This document shows positions 36,224-44,211 of a stretch of 64,000 bases of DNA, one piece after another. Origin of the DNA: Myxococcus fulvus. GTDB taxonomy: Bacteria; Myxococcota; Myxococcia; Myxococcales; Myxococcaceae. Made by a program: the position numbers and the translations under genes. The notes beneath the pieces were generated by a model. That model saw only the letters and a program-made list of their open reading frames with translations, did not search any database and had not been told where the DNA came from. The first letter of the stretch is position 1; each line of letters opens with the position of its first letter. The stretch lies in assembly GCF_900111765.1 (NCBI RefSeq), contig NZ_FOIB01000006.1, forward strand, positions 186,001 to 250,000, written 5' to 3'.

Positions 36224-37390
36224 TCACGCAGTATGCCCCGGAGCCGCCGCGCTCGGGGCGTGCAGCCGGCGTGACGCACGGGCCTTCAGCCCGAAGAGCG
36301 GCCTCAGCCAGGGCAGGCGAGCGACTGCCTCGCTCAATCCCCAGGAGAGCAGGAAGGACACCGCGAGGACGCAGCCGAACAACACCCACGGCCCCACCGG
36401 CAGCCTCAAGAGCGCGAAGCCCACCACGATGATGACCGTCTGGTGAAGGATGTAGAACGGGTAGGACAGCTCCTGCGCGTGCGTGAGCCACGGGCGCGAG
36501 GTGGTGATGGCGCGCCGCGCCCAGCCCAGCGCCGTCAGGATGAACAGCCACTGCGAGACCACCCGGCCCAGCGTCTCCGGAACGCGCGGGTATTCGTTCG
36601 GCGGCACCATCACCGCGAAGAGCACGGCCGACAGCCCCAGGAGTGCCCACCTGCGCTCCACCAGCACGTCCCACAGGCGCGGCGTCCGCCCCATCAGGTG
36701 GCCCACCAGGAACAACAGCCCGTAGTGGCCGAAGTTCAATGGGTCGTCGAACAGGCCGTGCGTCACCGGATGCCCGTGCAGCAGCACGTCGTTGAGCGCC
36801 AGCGGCACGGCCAGCCACAGCACATTCAGGCCCCGGCACAGCCACGCCTCCAGCCGCTCCACCCACGCGCGGGCGCTGCCCAGCCACGCGAACAGCGGCA
36901 GCGCCAGCATGCAGTAGACGAAGAGGTAGACGACGAACCACAGGTGGTGCCAGCTCAGGCTGCCGCCGCGAGGGTAGGGCACGAACTGGAACACGGAGGG
37001 GTAGAAGTCCGCGTAGCTCCCCTGGAATTGCCCCTGGAGAACGCGCTCCACGTAGATTTGCGGCGGGACGACGACGAGCATCCCGAAGAGCACCGGCACC
37101 AGGAGCCGCCGCACCCGGTCCGCCGCGAAGGCCCCCGTCGACCGTCGCCGCAGTGCCAGCGCGGTGCCGATGCCCGAGATGACCATCAACAGCGGCATGC
37201 GCACCAGGTGGAGCACCTCCATCGTCGGCTCCAACACCGGCAGCGCGACGGGCGACTTCACGTGCCAGTCCCACGTGTTGAACATCATCCCCGTGTGGAA
37301 CAGGTGCAGCACGAGGATGGCCACGACGCGCAGCCAGTCCAGGTCCGGGTGATGGGTGTCGGAAGACGTCGTCGGTGCGGGCGTGCTCAT
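36224..37390 (-). CDS. Acyltransferase 3 family membrane protein (OpgC/MdoC-like)
   Basis: 388 aa with about ten membrane segments. The N-terminal motif DLDWLRVVAILVLHLFH and the central SWHHLWFVVYLFVY are typical of acyltransferase 3 proteins related to OpgC, which modify glucans or other surface sugars with acyl groups. The start is set by AGGAGG 8 bases before the ATG. It sits first in a tight operon with the LytS kinase (10-base gap) and the LytTR regulator, which suggests a cell-envelope role for the pair. Confidence 0.85.
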   Translation of the reverse strand: MSTPAPTTSSDTHHPDLDWLRVVAILVLHLFHTGMMFNTWDWHVKSPVALPVLEPTMEVLHLVRMPLLMVISGIGTALALRRRSTGAFAADRVRRLLVPVLFGMLVVVPPQIYVERVLQGQFQGSYADFYPSVFQFVPYPRGGSLSWHHLWFVVYLFVYCMLALPLFAWLGSARAWVERLEAWLCRGLNVLWLAVPLALNDVLLHGHPVTHGLFDDPLNFGHYGLLFLVGHLMGRTPRLWDVLVERRWALLGLSAVLFAVMVPPNEYPRVPETLGRVVSQWLFILTALGWARRAITTSRPWLTHAQELSYPFYILHQTVIIVVGFALLRLPVGPWVLFGCVLAVSFLLSWGLSEAVARLPWLRPLFGLKARASRRLHAPSAAAPGHTA

Positions 37391-37506
37391 GGGCGAGCCT
37401 CCTGTCCCCACCGGGATACGCACCCCGCGCTGGCCCCTCCATGCGTCTGTCGTGGGACGGACCGGCGACGGCGCCAGCCGGACAGGGCAGGGGGCCGGAA
37501 ATGAAA

Positions 37507-37534
37507 AGGCCGCCCGGGTTGCCCCGGACGGCCT
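37507..37534 (-). terminator. Rho-independent terminator after rplI
   Basis: Read leftward, AGGCCGTCCGGG then a GCAA loop then CCCGGGCGGCCT followed by TTTT. The 12-base stem has one mismatch. It lies 34 bases past the rplI stop and ends the rpsF-rpsR-rplI operon. Confidence 0.85.
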
Positions 37535-37567
37535 CTTCGATGCGACGTGGGTGAAGGCGACGCGCCG

Positions 37568-38011
37568 TTACTCGGCGGCGACCTCGACCTTGATCTTCGC
37601 CGTCACCTCGCGGTGCAGACGCAGCTCCACCTCGTAGTTGCCGAGCGTCTTGATGGGCTCGGGCAGGTGGATGGCGCGACGGTCCACCGTCTGGCCCTGG
37701 GCCGCGACGGCCTCCGCGATGTCCAGCGCCGTGACGGAGCCGAACAGCTTGTCCTGCTCGCCCACCTTGCGCTTGATGGTGACCTTGATGGAGCCGACCT
37801 TCTTCGCCTGCTCCTCCGCGGCGCCCTTCAGCTTGGCGTTGCGGGCGGTGATGACCGCCTTCTCGTGCTCGAGCTGACGGAGGTTCTGCTCGCTGGCCAG
37901 AACCGCCTTCTTGCGCGGCAGGAGGTAGTTGCGGCCGAAGCCGTCCTTCACGGTGACGAGCTCCCCGGACTTGCCGAGGTTCTCGATGTCCTCACGCAGA
38001 ATGACCTTCAT
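37568..38011 (-). CDS. rplI: 50S ribosomal protein L9
   Basis: 147 aa, normal length. The N-terminal domain MKVILREDIENLGKSGE with DGFGRNYLLPRKKAV is diagnostic; the long connecting helix and the C-terminal domain ending in HREVTAKIKVEV follow. Third gene of the rpsF-rpsR-rplI operon and followed by a clear terminator. Confidence 0.97.
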   Translation of the reverse strand: MKVILREDIENLGKSGELVTVKDGFGRNYLLPRKKAVLASEQNLRQLEHEKAVITARNAKLKGAAEEQAKKVGSIKVTIKRKVGEQDKLFGSVTALDIAEAVAAQGQTVDRRAIHLPEPIKTLGNYEVELRLHREVTAKIKVEVAAE

Positions 38012-38037
38012 GTTCAGTCTCCTGTGCGGACCGGCGC

Positions 38038-38430
38038 TCAGCCGACCACCGCGTTGTAGGGGAGCAGCGCGATGCCACGGGCGCGCTTGATGGCCGTCGC
38101 CACCTCACGCTGGTGCTTCGCGCAGTTGCCGGAGATGCGGCGGGGGATGATCTTGCCGCGCTCGGTGACGAAGTACTTCAGCGTCGCCTGGTCCTTGAAG
38201 TCCACCGAAGCGTCCTTCTCCGCGCAGAAGCGGCAGACCTTCTTGCGACCGAAGCCACGGCCACCGCCGCGCTTCTCGTCGTCACCACCCATGCCGCCGC
38301 CGCGATCCCCGCGGTCGCCACCACGGTCACCGCGGTCACCGCCGCGATCACCCCGCGGCCCACCGCCGCCGAAGCCGCCACTGCGGCCGCCCGACGACGC
38401 GCCCGTCTTGCTGTCCGTACCGTTGCTCAT
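38038..38430 (-). CDS. rpsR: 30S ribosomal protein S18 with long Gly/Arg/Asp-repeat N-terminal extension
   Basis: 130 aa, against about 75 for a typical S18. The C-terminal 70 residues are a normal S18 core with KVCRFCAEKDASVDFKD, KIIPRRISGNCAKHQR and ALLPY. The CxxC and later Cys form a possible zinc site. The first 60 or so residues are low-complexity: Gly-rich to residue 24, then GDRGGDRGDRGGDRGDRGGG at about 27-46, made of GDRG units. The underlying DNA is an imperfect short repeat. RGG-like tracts are usual in RNA-binding proteins; function here is unknown. It lies between rpsF and rplI. Confidence 0.93.
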   Translation of the reverse strand: MSNGTDSKTGASSGGRSGGFGGGGPRGDRGGDRGDRGGDRGDRGGGMGGDDEKRGGGRGFGRKKVCRFCAEKDASVDFKDQATLKYFVTERGKIIPRRISGNCAKHQREVATAIKRARGIALLPYNAVVG

Positions 38431-38480
38431 GAAATTTCTCGTTTCCTGGATAGGGCCCTAGAGAATGTCCCGGGTGGCGC

Positions 38481-38957
38481 TCAGGCCTCCTCGGACGACT
38501 CCTCCTCCGACTCGCCAACGGCCTCCTCGCCGCCATCGCCGCGGAAACCACCCTCGCGGTCGGCGGGAGCCCCAGGACGCGTCTCCTCCACGTCGCCAGC
38601 CAGCTTCAGGTCCTCGAGGACCGGGCGCGTGTCGGGGTCCACCTCATCCGCCTTCTTCACGGAGATGTAGCGGGTGACCTCATCCAGGTTCTTCAGGTTG
38701 CGCTCGATCTCCGCCACCAGCTTCGAGCCGCCCAGGTAGCTGGCGTGCACGTAGATGGCGCGGGGCTGCTTGGCCACGGGGAACAGGGTCTTCTTCTTGC
38801 CCCACACCGTGAAGCGGAGGACCTTGCCACCCTCGCGGTCGACGATGCCACGGACGCGCTCCTTGAGCTTGTCCACGTTGTCGTCCGTCAGGTCCGGCTT
38901 GACCAGGAAGATGGTCTCGTACTCACGAAGCCGCTTGGCGGCCTGCGTCTCTGCCAT
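38481..38957 (-). CDS. rpsF: 30S ribosomal protein S6
   Basis: 158 aa, longer than the usual 95-135. Core: LREYETIFLVKPDLTDD, then KLKERVRGIVDREGGKV and LGGSKLVAEIERNLKN. The tail after about residue 110 is acidic (EEAVGESEEESSEEA at the end), as in some other S6 proteins. ATG follows GGGGAGAGAAAAC. First gene of the ribosomal operon with S18 and L9, whose products pair in the small-subunit platform. Confidence 0.95.
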   Translation of the reverse strand: MAETQAAKRLREYETIFLVKPDLTDDNVDKLKERVRGIVDREGGKVLRFTVWGKKKTLFPVAKQPRAIYVHASYLGGSKLVAEIERNLKNLDEVTRYISVKKADEVDPDTRPVLEDLKLAGDVEETRPGAPADREGGFRGDGGEEAVGESEEESSEEA

Positions 38958-38985
38958 GTTTTCTCTCCCCTTGGGGTCGAGTGCC

Positions 38986-39002
38986 CCTCGGACCATCCGA
39001 GG
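38986..39002 (-). promoter_or_regulatory. Hairpin in rpsF leader, possible S6:S18 autoregulatory element
   Basis: Read leftward, CCTCGGA TGG TCCGAGG is a perfect 7-base stem about 30 bases upstream of the rpsF ATG. Many bacteria have an S6:S18-binding leader here that includes a CCG element. The CCG next to the loop fits, but the full consensus was not tested. Confidence 0.35.
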
Positions 39003-39213
39003 AGCGGGGAAACGGCGAGCGGCCCTGAGAGCCACCACCGGGGACGGGAAACCGCGCGCCCGTCACCTTCGCGCTACGTCCCGTGTGGAACACGGGAAGC
39101 TGGAAAAGAACATCCCGCCGGAAGCAGCCTCCAGCGAGCGAACGGGCCTTCTAGGAGGCGCCCCAGGGCAAGTCAAGCACCCGGAAAGCCCGCCCGGCCG
39201 CTTCCCTGGAGGA

Positions 39214-39789
39214 TCAGGCCTTCCGGTTGAACCGGTTCATGGCCACCGACAGCCCCTCCCGCACCCAGCACTCGGTCATGTCCAGCGCCCGGGGGATGAG
39301 CTCCTCCAACTGGCGGCGCTCCCCGTCGTCGAAATTGGACAGGACGTAGCCGGCCACCCGCTCGCGGGCGTTGGGCCCCTCCGGCTTGTCGATGCCGAAG
39401 CGCAGCCGGATGAAGGCCTCCGAGCCCAGGCTTCCGACGATGCTCTTGAGCCCGTTGTGGCCCCCCGAGCCGCCGCCCGCCTTGAGCTGCAGCCGCCCCA
39501 TGGGCAAATCCAGCTCGTCGTGGATGACGAGCACGTCCTCGGGGGCGATCTTGTAGAACCGCGCCGCCTCGGCCACCGAGCGGCCCGACAGGTTCATGAA
39601 CGTCTGGGGCTCCACGAAGAGCACGCGCTCGCCCGCGAGCGTCCCCTGGCCCACCTTGGCGGCGAACTTCTCCTGGTTCAGCTCGGCGCGGGCGCGCGAC
39701 AGCATCGCCTCCACCACCATGAACCCGATGTTGTGCCGGTGCCGCTCGTACTCGCGCCCCGGGTTGCCCAGCCCGCAGATGAGCTTCAT
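39214..39789 (-). CDS. pth: Peptidyl-tRNA hydrolase
   Basis: 191 aa. Releases tRNA from stalled peptidyl-tRNA. GLGNPGREYERHRHNIGF at the N-terminus contains the catalytic His (about residue 20) and the key Asn positions; QTFMNLSGRSV, HDELDLPMGR and GGHNGLKSI are further signatures. It is downstream of rplY, but a terminator-like hairpin lies between, so it may also have its own promoter. Confidence 0.96.
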   Translation of the reverse strand: MKLICGLGNPGREYERHRHNIGFMVVEAMLSRARAELNQEKFAAKVGQGTLAGERVLFVEPQTFMNLSGRSVAEAARFYKIAPEDVLVIHDELDLPMGRLQLKAGGGSGGHNGLKSIVGSLGSEAFIRLRFGIDKPEGPNARERVAGYVLSNFDDGERRQLEELIPRALDMTECWVREGLSVAMNRFNRKA

Positions 39790-39800
39790 GGGAACTCCAA

Positions 39801-39838
39801 AAAGAAACGGGGCCCGCCTCCGACGAGGCCGGCCCCGT
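39801..39838 (-). terminator. Terminator-like hairpin between rplY and pth
   Basis: Read leftward, ACGGGGCC (complement of 39831-39838) and GGCCCCGT (complement of 39807-39814) form a perfect 8-base stem with a 16-base loop, followed by TTCTTTTT. It looks intrinsic. Because pth starts 12 bases farther on the same strand, it may attenuate rather than fully end transcription. Confidence 0.7.
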
Positions 39839-39861
39839 GTCCAGGGTACACCGGAAGAGGA

Positions 39862-40542
39862 CTACTTCTTCGCGGGAGCCTTGGCCGCCGCCGCGGGGGC
39901 CGCCTTGTCGCCGGCCTTCGCCGCCGCCGGAGCCGCCGCGGGAGCCGCAGCCGCCGCCGCCGCCGGAGCCGCCTCGGCGGACTCGGGCGCGCTCAGCACG
40001 GCCAGGGTGTAGTTGACGTTCGTCTTGATGGAGACGCCCGCGGGCAGCTTGATGTCGTTGACGTGCAGCGCCTCGGCGATCTTCATCGCCGTCACGTCCA
40101 CCTCGATGCGCTCCGGGATGGCGTTCGGCAGCGCCCACACCTCGAGCTCGCGGCGGGCCTGGGTGAGCAGACCACCGTCCGCCACGCCCTGCGCCTTGCC
40201 CGTCAGCACGAGCGGCACGTTCACCTTCACCTGCTCGTTCTCACGCACGCCGATGAAGTCCACGTGCAGGATTTCGCGCGTGACGGGGTCCATCTGGTAG
40301 TCCTTCAGGAGGACCTGCTGGTCGCCGCTGGCCAGCTTCAGCTGGATGAGCGTGTTGAACTTGTGCGGCGTGTTAATGGCCGCCTTCACGCTCTTGGGGT
40401 CCACGGCGATGTGCACCGGCTTCTCCAGGTGCTTGCCGTACACCACGGCGGGGACCAGACCCTGGCCGCGCAGACGGCGGGCAAAGCCCTTGCCGGAACC
40501 TTCACGCGCCTTCGCCTCGAGGGTGCTCTTGTCGGTGGACAT
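39862..40542 (-). CDS. rplY: 50S ribosomal protein L25/general stress protein Ctc
   Basis: 226 aa, the long CTC/TL5 form of L25. N-terminal 5S-rRNA-binding domain with GSGKGFARRLRGQGLVPAVVYG; second domain with LLTQARRELEVWALPNAIPERIEVD. The tail from about residue 190 is Ala/Pro/Lys-rich low complexity. ATG at 40542 gives the usual N-terminus MSTDKSTLEAKAREG. It follows prs on the same strand. Confidence 0.95.
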   Translation of the reverse strand: MSTDKSTLEAKAREGSGKGFARRLRGQGLVPAVVYGKHLEKPVHIAVDPKSVKAAINTPHKFNTLIQLKLASGDQQVLLKDYQMDPVTREILHVDFIGVRENEQVKVNVPLVLTGKAQGVADGGLLTQARRELEVWALPNAIPERIEVDVTAMKIAEALHVNDIKLPAGVSIKTNVNYTLAVLSAPESAEAAPAAAAAAAPAAAPAAAKAGDKAAPAAAAKAPAKK

Positions 40543-40721
40543 GGAAATACCTTTGTTGGGAGATGCAACGACGGTTGCCAACAGCCCCTGGCGCCCTCGG
40601 CATCCCGCCCCAGTGGCGGGCCCCGAAGACGGCGCCCATGGGAAGGGGCCGTTGGAGGAGGCCGGACATGCCAGCCCCCCGACATGGAGTCAAGTCGCCC
40701 GACGGCCGGGCGACTGTCGCC

Positions 40722-41672
40722 TCAGACGAACAGCGAGCTGAGCGAGTCGGCCCGGTGGATGCGGGCGATGGCTTCCCCGAAGAGGCGCTCGGTGGTGAGC
40801 ACGCGGATCTTCGAGCAGGCCAGGGCCGCGGGCGACAGCGGCACCGTGTCCGTGAAGACGACCTCCTCCAGCACCGAGTCCTGGATGCGCTGGATGGCGG
40901 GGCCGGAGAGGATGGGGTGCACCGCGTACGCGACCACGCGCCGGGCGCCCTTGGCCTTCAGCGCCGCGGCCGCCTGGGTGAGCGTGCCGGCGGTGTCCAC
41001 CATGTCGTCCACCAGCACCGCGTCCTTGCCCGTGACGTCGCCGATGAGGTTCATCACCTCCGAGGCGTTGGGGCGCGGGCGGCGCTTGTCGATGATGGCC
41101 AGGCCCGTGTTCAGCCGCTTGGAGTAGGCGCGCGCGCGCTCGACGCCGCCGGCGTCCGGCGACACGATGACCAGCTCCTGCGACTCCGGGAAGCGCTTGC
41201 GCAAATCCTCCAGGAACACCGGCGAGCCGTACAGGTGGTCCGAGGGGATGTTGAAGAAGCCCTGGATCTGCCCGGCGTGCATGTCCATGGACACCACGCG
41301 CTCGGCGCCCGCGACCTCCAGGAGGTCCGCGATGAGCTTGGCCGTGATGGGCGTGCGCGGCGCCACCTTGCGGTCCTGGCGTGCGTACCCGTAGTACGGA
41401 ATCACCGCCGTGATGGAGCCCGCGCTCGCCCGCTTCAGGGCGTCGCACATGATGAGCATCTCCATCAGGTGGTCATTGGCCGGCGGGCACGTGGACTGGA
41501 AGATGAAGACGTCGTGACCGCGGACGTTCTCTCCAATCTCGACGTGGATTTCACCGTCGGAGAAGCGACCCACTTCGGCCTTGCCGAGCGGACGCTTGAG
41601 GTACTCGCAGATTCGGTGAGCCAGGCCGGGATTCGAGCTCCCGGCGAAGATCTTGAAGTCGCGCGGCTGCAT
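40722..41672 (-). CDS. prs: Ribose-phosphate pyrophosphokinase
   Basis: 316 aa. Makes PRPP for nucleotide, His and Trp synthesis. KIFAGSSNPGLA at the N-terminus, GENVRGHDVFIFQS, the RQDRKVAPRTPITAK ATP-binding loop, SMDMHAGQIQGFF and the PRPP loop VLVDDMVDTAGTL. ATG at 41672 gives the standard N-terminus; a GTG at 41699 is less likely. It follows spoVG on the same strand and precedes rplY. Confidence 0.96.
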   Translation of the reverse strand: MQPRDFKIFAGSSNPGLAHRICEYLKRPLGKAEVGRFSDGEIHVEIGENVRGHDVFIFQSTCPPANDHLMEMLIMCDALKRASAGSITAVIPYYGYARQDRKVAPRTPITAKLIADLLEVAGAERVVSMDMHAGQIQGFFNIPSDHLYGSPVFLEDLRKRFPESQELVIVSPDAGGVERARAYSKRLNTGLAIIDKRRPRPNASEVMNLIGDVTGKDAVLVDDMVDTAGTLTQAAAALKAKGARRVVAYAVHPILSGPAIQRIQDSVLEEVVFTDTVPLSPAALACSKIRVLTTERLFGEAIARIHRADSLSSLFV

Positions 41673-41717
41673 GATGGAGCCGCTGACTAACCTGGACACG
41701 CGCCGATGTGAAGGCCG

Positions 41718-42017
41718 TTAGTCGAGATCCGCTGGCATCGGACCGAGCATCCCGGCTTGCGCCTGATGGAGGTGCCGCTCGTACTCCATGAGGATGACGC
41801 GCTCCATCTGACTGCGCGTATCCGCGTTGAGCGGGTGGGCTATATCCTTGTACGTCCCATCTTTCCGCTTCTTCGCCGGCATCGCGATGAACAGCCCCGA
41901 GGAGCCGTGGATGACCTTCAGGTCGCGAATGACGAAGCAGTGATCCAGGGTGATGGTGACGTACGCCTTGAGCTTGTCCTCTTCGACCGGAAACACCCGG
42001 ACGTCGGTGATGTTCAT
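41718..42017 (-). CDS. spoVG: SpoVG family RNA/DNA-binding regulator
   Basis: 99 aa. MNITDVRVFPVEEDKLKAY and FVIRDLKVIHGSSGLFIAMPAKKRKDGTYKDIAHPLN match SpoVG closely. SpoVG binds nucleic acid and affects septation and development in other bacteria. The start is ATG after a long G-run (GGGGGGGGACC). It lies upstream of prs on the same strand. Confidence 0.95.
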   Translation of the reverse strand: MNITDVRVFPVEEDKLKAYVTITLDHCFVIRDLKVIHGSSGLFIAMPAKKRKDGTYKDIAHPLNADTRSQMERVILMEYERHLHQAQAGMLGPMPADLD

Positions 42018-42120
42018 GGTCCCCCCCCGAACCCGAAAGGTCGGAGCTGGCGGGAAGCCTGGGACATCCCGGGTGCAAAATGCAAGTGTATGGTGATGCC
42101 TTCGTGTTGCGATTGTTCCA

Positions 42121-42145
42121 CTCGCTCACAGTCCGGATGAGCGAG
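42121..42145. terminator. Hairpin between small membrane protein gene and spoVG
   Basis: CTCGCTCA (42121-42128) and TGAGCGAG (42138-42145) form a perfect 8-base stem with a 9-base loop, 5 bases past the stop of the upstream gene. No T-run follows, so termination is uncertain; the spoVG promoter probably lies in the AT-richer stretch just left of it. Confidence 0.4.
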
Positions 42146-42150
42146 CGGGA

Positions 42151-42528
42151 CTACCCCAGGGCTCCCGGCCAGTGCAGGACCAGGTGGGTCAGAAAAGCCA
42201 GATGGTAGACCACGATGATGCCGTACACGACGGCGCCCGCCCGGATGGCGACGCGGCTGGCCCTCAGCCGGCGGTGCAGGCACAAGAGCCACAGGCCCGC
42301 GTTCACGATGAGCAGCTTGGAGAACATGAAGAACATCGGTGACTGCTCGTAGGCCAGGCGCATGAGCGGGTTGAGCTCCTCCGCCACGCCCAACTGCAGG
42401 AAGAGCAGCGTGAACAGCCCGTCCATCAGGTTCAGCATCAGGAGCGCCACCGACGCCGGTGACGCGTAGAAGGAAGCCCGCCCACCCTGGATTGCGCCCT
42501 GAACCTGCTCCACCGTCGTCGTCGCCAC
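42151..42528 (-). CDS. Small membrane protein (DUF5658-like)
   Basis: 125 aa with about three or four membrane segments: ASVALLMLNLMDGLFTLLFLQ, FMFSKLLIVNAGLWLLCL and AGAVVYGIIVVYHLAFLTHL. The pattern LNLMDGLFTLLFLQLGVAEELNP, with Asp in the first segment and ELNP at its end, matches DUF5658 proteins of unknown function. GTG at 42528 follows GGAGG by 7 bases and is preferred over an ATG at 42564. Divergent from tdk. Confidence 0.75.
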   Translation of the reverse strand: MATTTVEQVQGAIQGGRASFYASPASVALLMLNLMDGLFTLLFLQLGVAEELNPLMRLAYEQSPMFFMFSKLLIVNAGLWLLCLHRRLRASRVAIRAGAVVYGIIVVYHLAFLTHLVLHWPGALG

Positions 42529-42733
42529 GCCCCACCTCCCCGCCCACGCCTGCGTCCGAGCCACTCCCTTTCAAGCGGCTTGCCAGCGCTCGAAGGCGGC
42601 GTGGAGGGGCAGGCGGGCGGACGGGCGGAGAGGACGTGGCGGGCCGTGTCACGGGCACGCGGATGGCGGTTGACTCCAGCGGGGGGGTGACAGACTATCC
42701 GCGCCCCTCCGCCCCCAGGCCAGGCGAGCTCCC

Positions 42734-43333
42734 TTGCACCAATTCCCCAAAGATATCGGGTGGATAGAGGTCATCTGCGGTTCGATGTTCTCCGGTAAGA
42801 CGGAGGAGTTGATCCGCCGCGTCCAGCGTGCCGTGTACGGCAAGCAGAAGGTGCAGGTGTTCAAGCCTCGCATCGATAACCGGTACGACGAGACGTCGGT
42901 CGTCAGCCACTCCAAGCTCCGGGTGACGTCCACGCCGGTGGAGCGGGCTGAAGAGATTTTTTACCGGTTGGCGCCCGACACGCAGGTGGTGGGCATCGAC
43001 GAGGTGCAGTTCTTCGGCACCGAGGTGGTCGCGGTGGTGGAGGCGCTCGCCAACAAGGGCCTGCGGGTCATCTGCGCGGGGCTGGACCAGGACTACCAGG
43101 GGCGCCCGTTCGAACCCATGCCGCAATTGATGGCCGTCGCGGAGTACGTGACGAAGGAGCTGGCCATCTGCGTGGTGTGTGGGAATCCGGCCAATCGCTC
43201 CCAACGCATCGTGTCCAGTGGTGAGCGGGTGGTGGTGGGCGCCGCGGGCGCGTACGAGCCGCGCTGCCGCAAGTGTCACGTGCCGGAGCCCTCCGAGGGC
43301 ACGCCGCCGCAGACGCTGGAGTTGTTCGACTGA
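42734..43333 (+). CDS. tdk: Thymidine kinase
   Basis: 199 aa type II thymidine kinase for deoxynucleoside salvage. P-loop GSMFSGKTEELIRRV near residue 16, DEVQFF (Walker-B-like, near 89), and two Cys pairs CVVCGNP and CRKCH that hold structural zinc. The start is TTG, with MHQFPKDIGWIEVICG as a typical N-terminus. It begins a rightward series of nucleotide-salvage genes. Confidence 0.95.
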   Translation: MHQFPKDIGWIEVICGSMFSGKTEELIRRVQRAVYGKQKVQVFKPRIDNRYDETSVVSHSKLRVTSTPVERAEEIFYRLAPDTQVVGIDEVQFFGTEVVAVVEALANKGLRVICAGLDQDYQGRPFEPMPQLMAVAEYVTKELAICVVCGNPANRSQRIVSSGERVVVGAAGAYEPRCRKCHVPEPSEGTPPQTLELFD

Positions 43334-43382
43334 CAGCAGCGTGGGCGCCCGGACGGGCGCGGGCGCGAGAGGAGACGACCGG

Positions 43383-44198
43383 ATGCGCGACACCCTGTAC
43401 GCGAACGTGCCCTTCAAGCTGAACGAGATGACCCACCACTATGGACCCAACGTCCACCTGGTGGGCAATCCGTTCCTGCTCTCCCAGCTGGCCACCTTGT
43501 GCGCCAAGGGCGTCATCCAGCCGCAGATCAACCGGCTGGTGGAGACGCTCTACATCGACCTGGTGAAGACGGTGGTGAACGCGGAGTTCCCCCGGAAGAT
43601 GGTGAGCCTGCCCACCCGGATGATCGACTCCACGCCGCAGGGGCTCTACCAGGGCGAGGTCATCGACCCGCAAGTGCGGGTGGTGACGGTGAACATCGCG
43701 AGGGCGGGCACGCTGCCGTCGCAGGTGACGTACGACCTGCTCAACGCGACGGTGGACCCGACGGTGGTGCGCCAGGACCACATCATCATGAGCCGGATGA
43801 TCGACGCGGCCGAGGCCGTGGTGGGCTCGCAGATCGGCGGCGCGAAGATTGGCGGGGACGTGGATGACGCGTTCGTGCTCTTCCCGGACCCGATGGGCGC
43901 CACGGGTGGCAGCCTGTCCACGGCGATTACCCTCTACAAGGACAAGGTGCCCGGCACCCCCCGGCGCATCATCACCCTGAACCTCATCGTCACGCCGGAG
44001 TACCTGCGGCGCATGACGACGGACCACCCGGACGTCATCATCTACGCGCTGCGGTTGGACCGGGGGCTGTCCCCGCCGGAGGTGTTCGGCACGGCGCCGG
44101 GCGCGCTCTGGGAGAAGGAGCGGGGCCTGGATGACAGGCAGTACATCGTCCCCGGAGGCGGCGGCTTCGGGGAGATCATGAACAACGCCTACGTGTAG
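43383..44198 (+). CDS. Uracil phosphoribosyltransferase-like protein
   Basis: 271 aa, longer than a bacterial Upp (about 208). The phosphoribosyl-pyrophosphate loop DPMGATGGSLSTAI, a VNIARAGTLPSQV segment and the C-terminal YIVPGGGGFGEI (the uracil-binding GDxGDR-type end is altered) place it in the UPRT group of the type I PRTase fold. It may use uracil or another base. GAGGAGA precedes the ATG. It follows tdk and precedes hpt, so a salvage role is supported by context. Confidence 0.78.
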   Translation: MRDTLYANVPFKLNEMTHHYGPNVHLVGNPFLLSQLATLCAKGVIQPQINRLVETLYIDLVKTVVNAEFPRKMVSLPTRMIDSTPQGLYQGEVIDPQVRVVTVNIARAGTLPSQVTYDLLNATVDPTVVRQDHIIMSRMIDAAEAVVGSQIGGAKIGGDVDDAFVLFPDPMGATGGSLSTAITLYKDKVPGTPRRIITLNLIVTPEYLRRMTTDHPDVIIYALRLDRGLSPPEVFGTAPGALWEKERGLDDRQYIVPGGGGFGEIMNNAYV

Positions 44199-44211
44199 CG
44201 CGGAGGAGACC

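Noticed and set aside
42058..42073. Second hairpin in the spoVG leader (CCTGGGACATCCCGGG)
   Set aside because: Short 2-base loop and imperfect stem; no support for a regulatory role beyond chance in GC-rich DNA.
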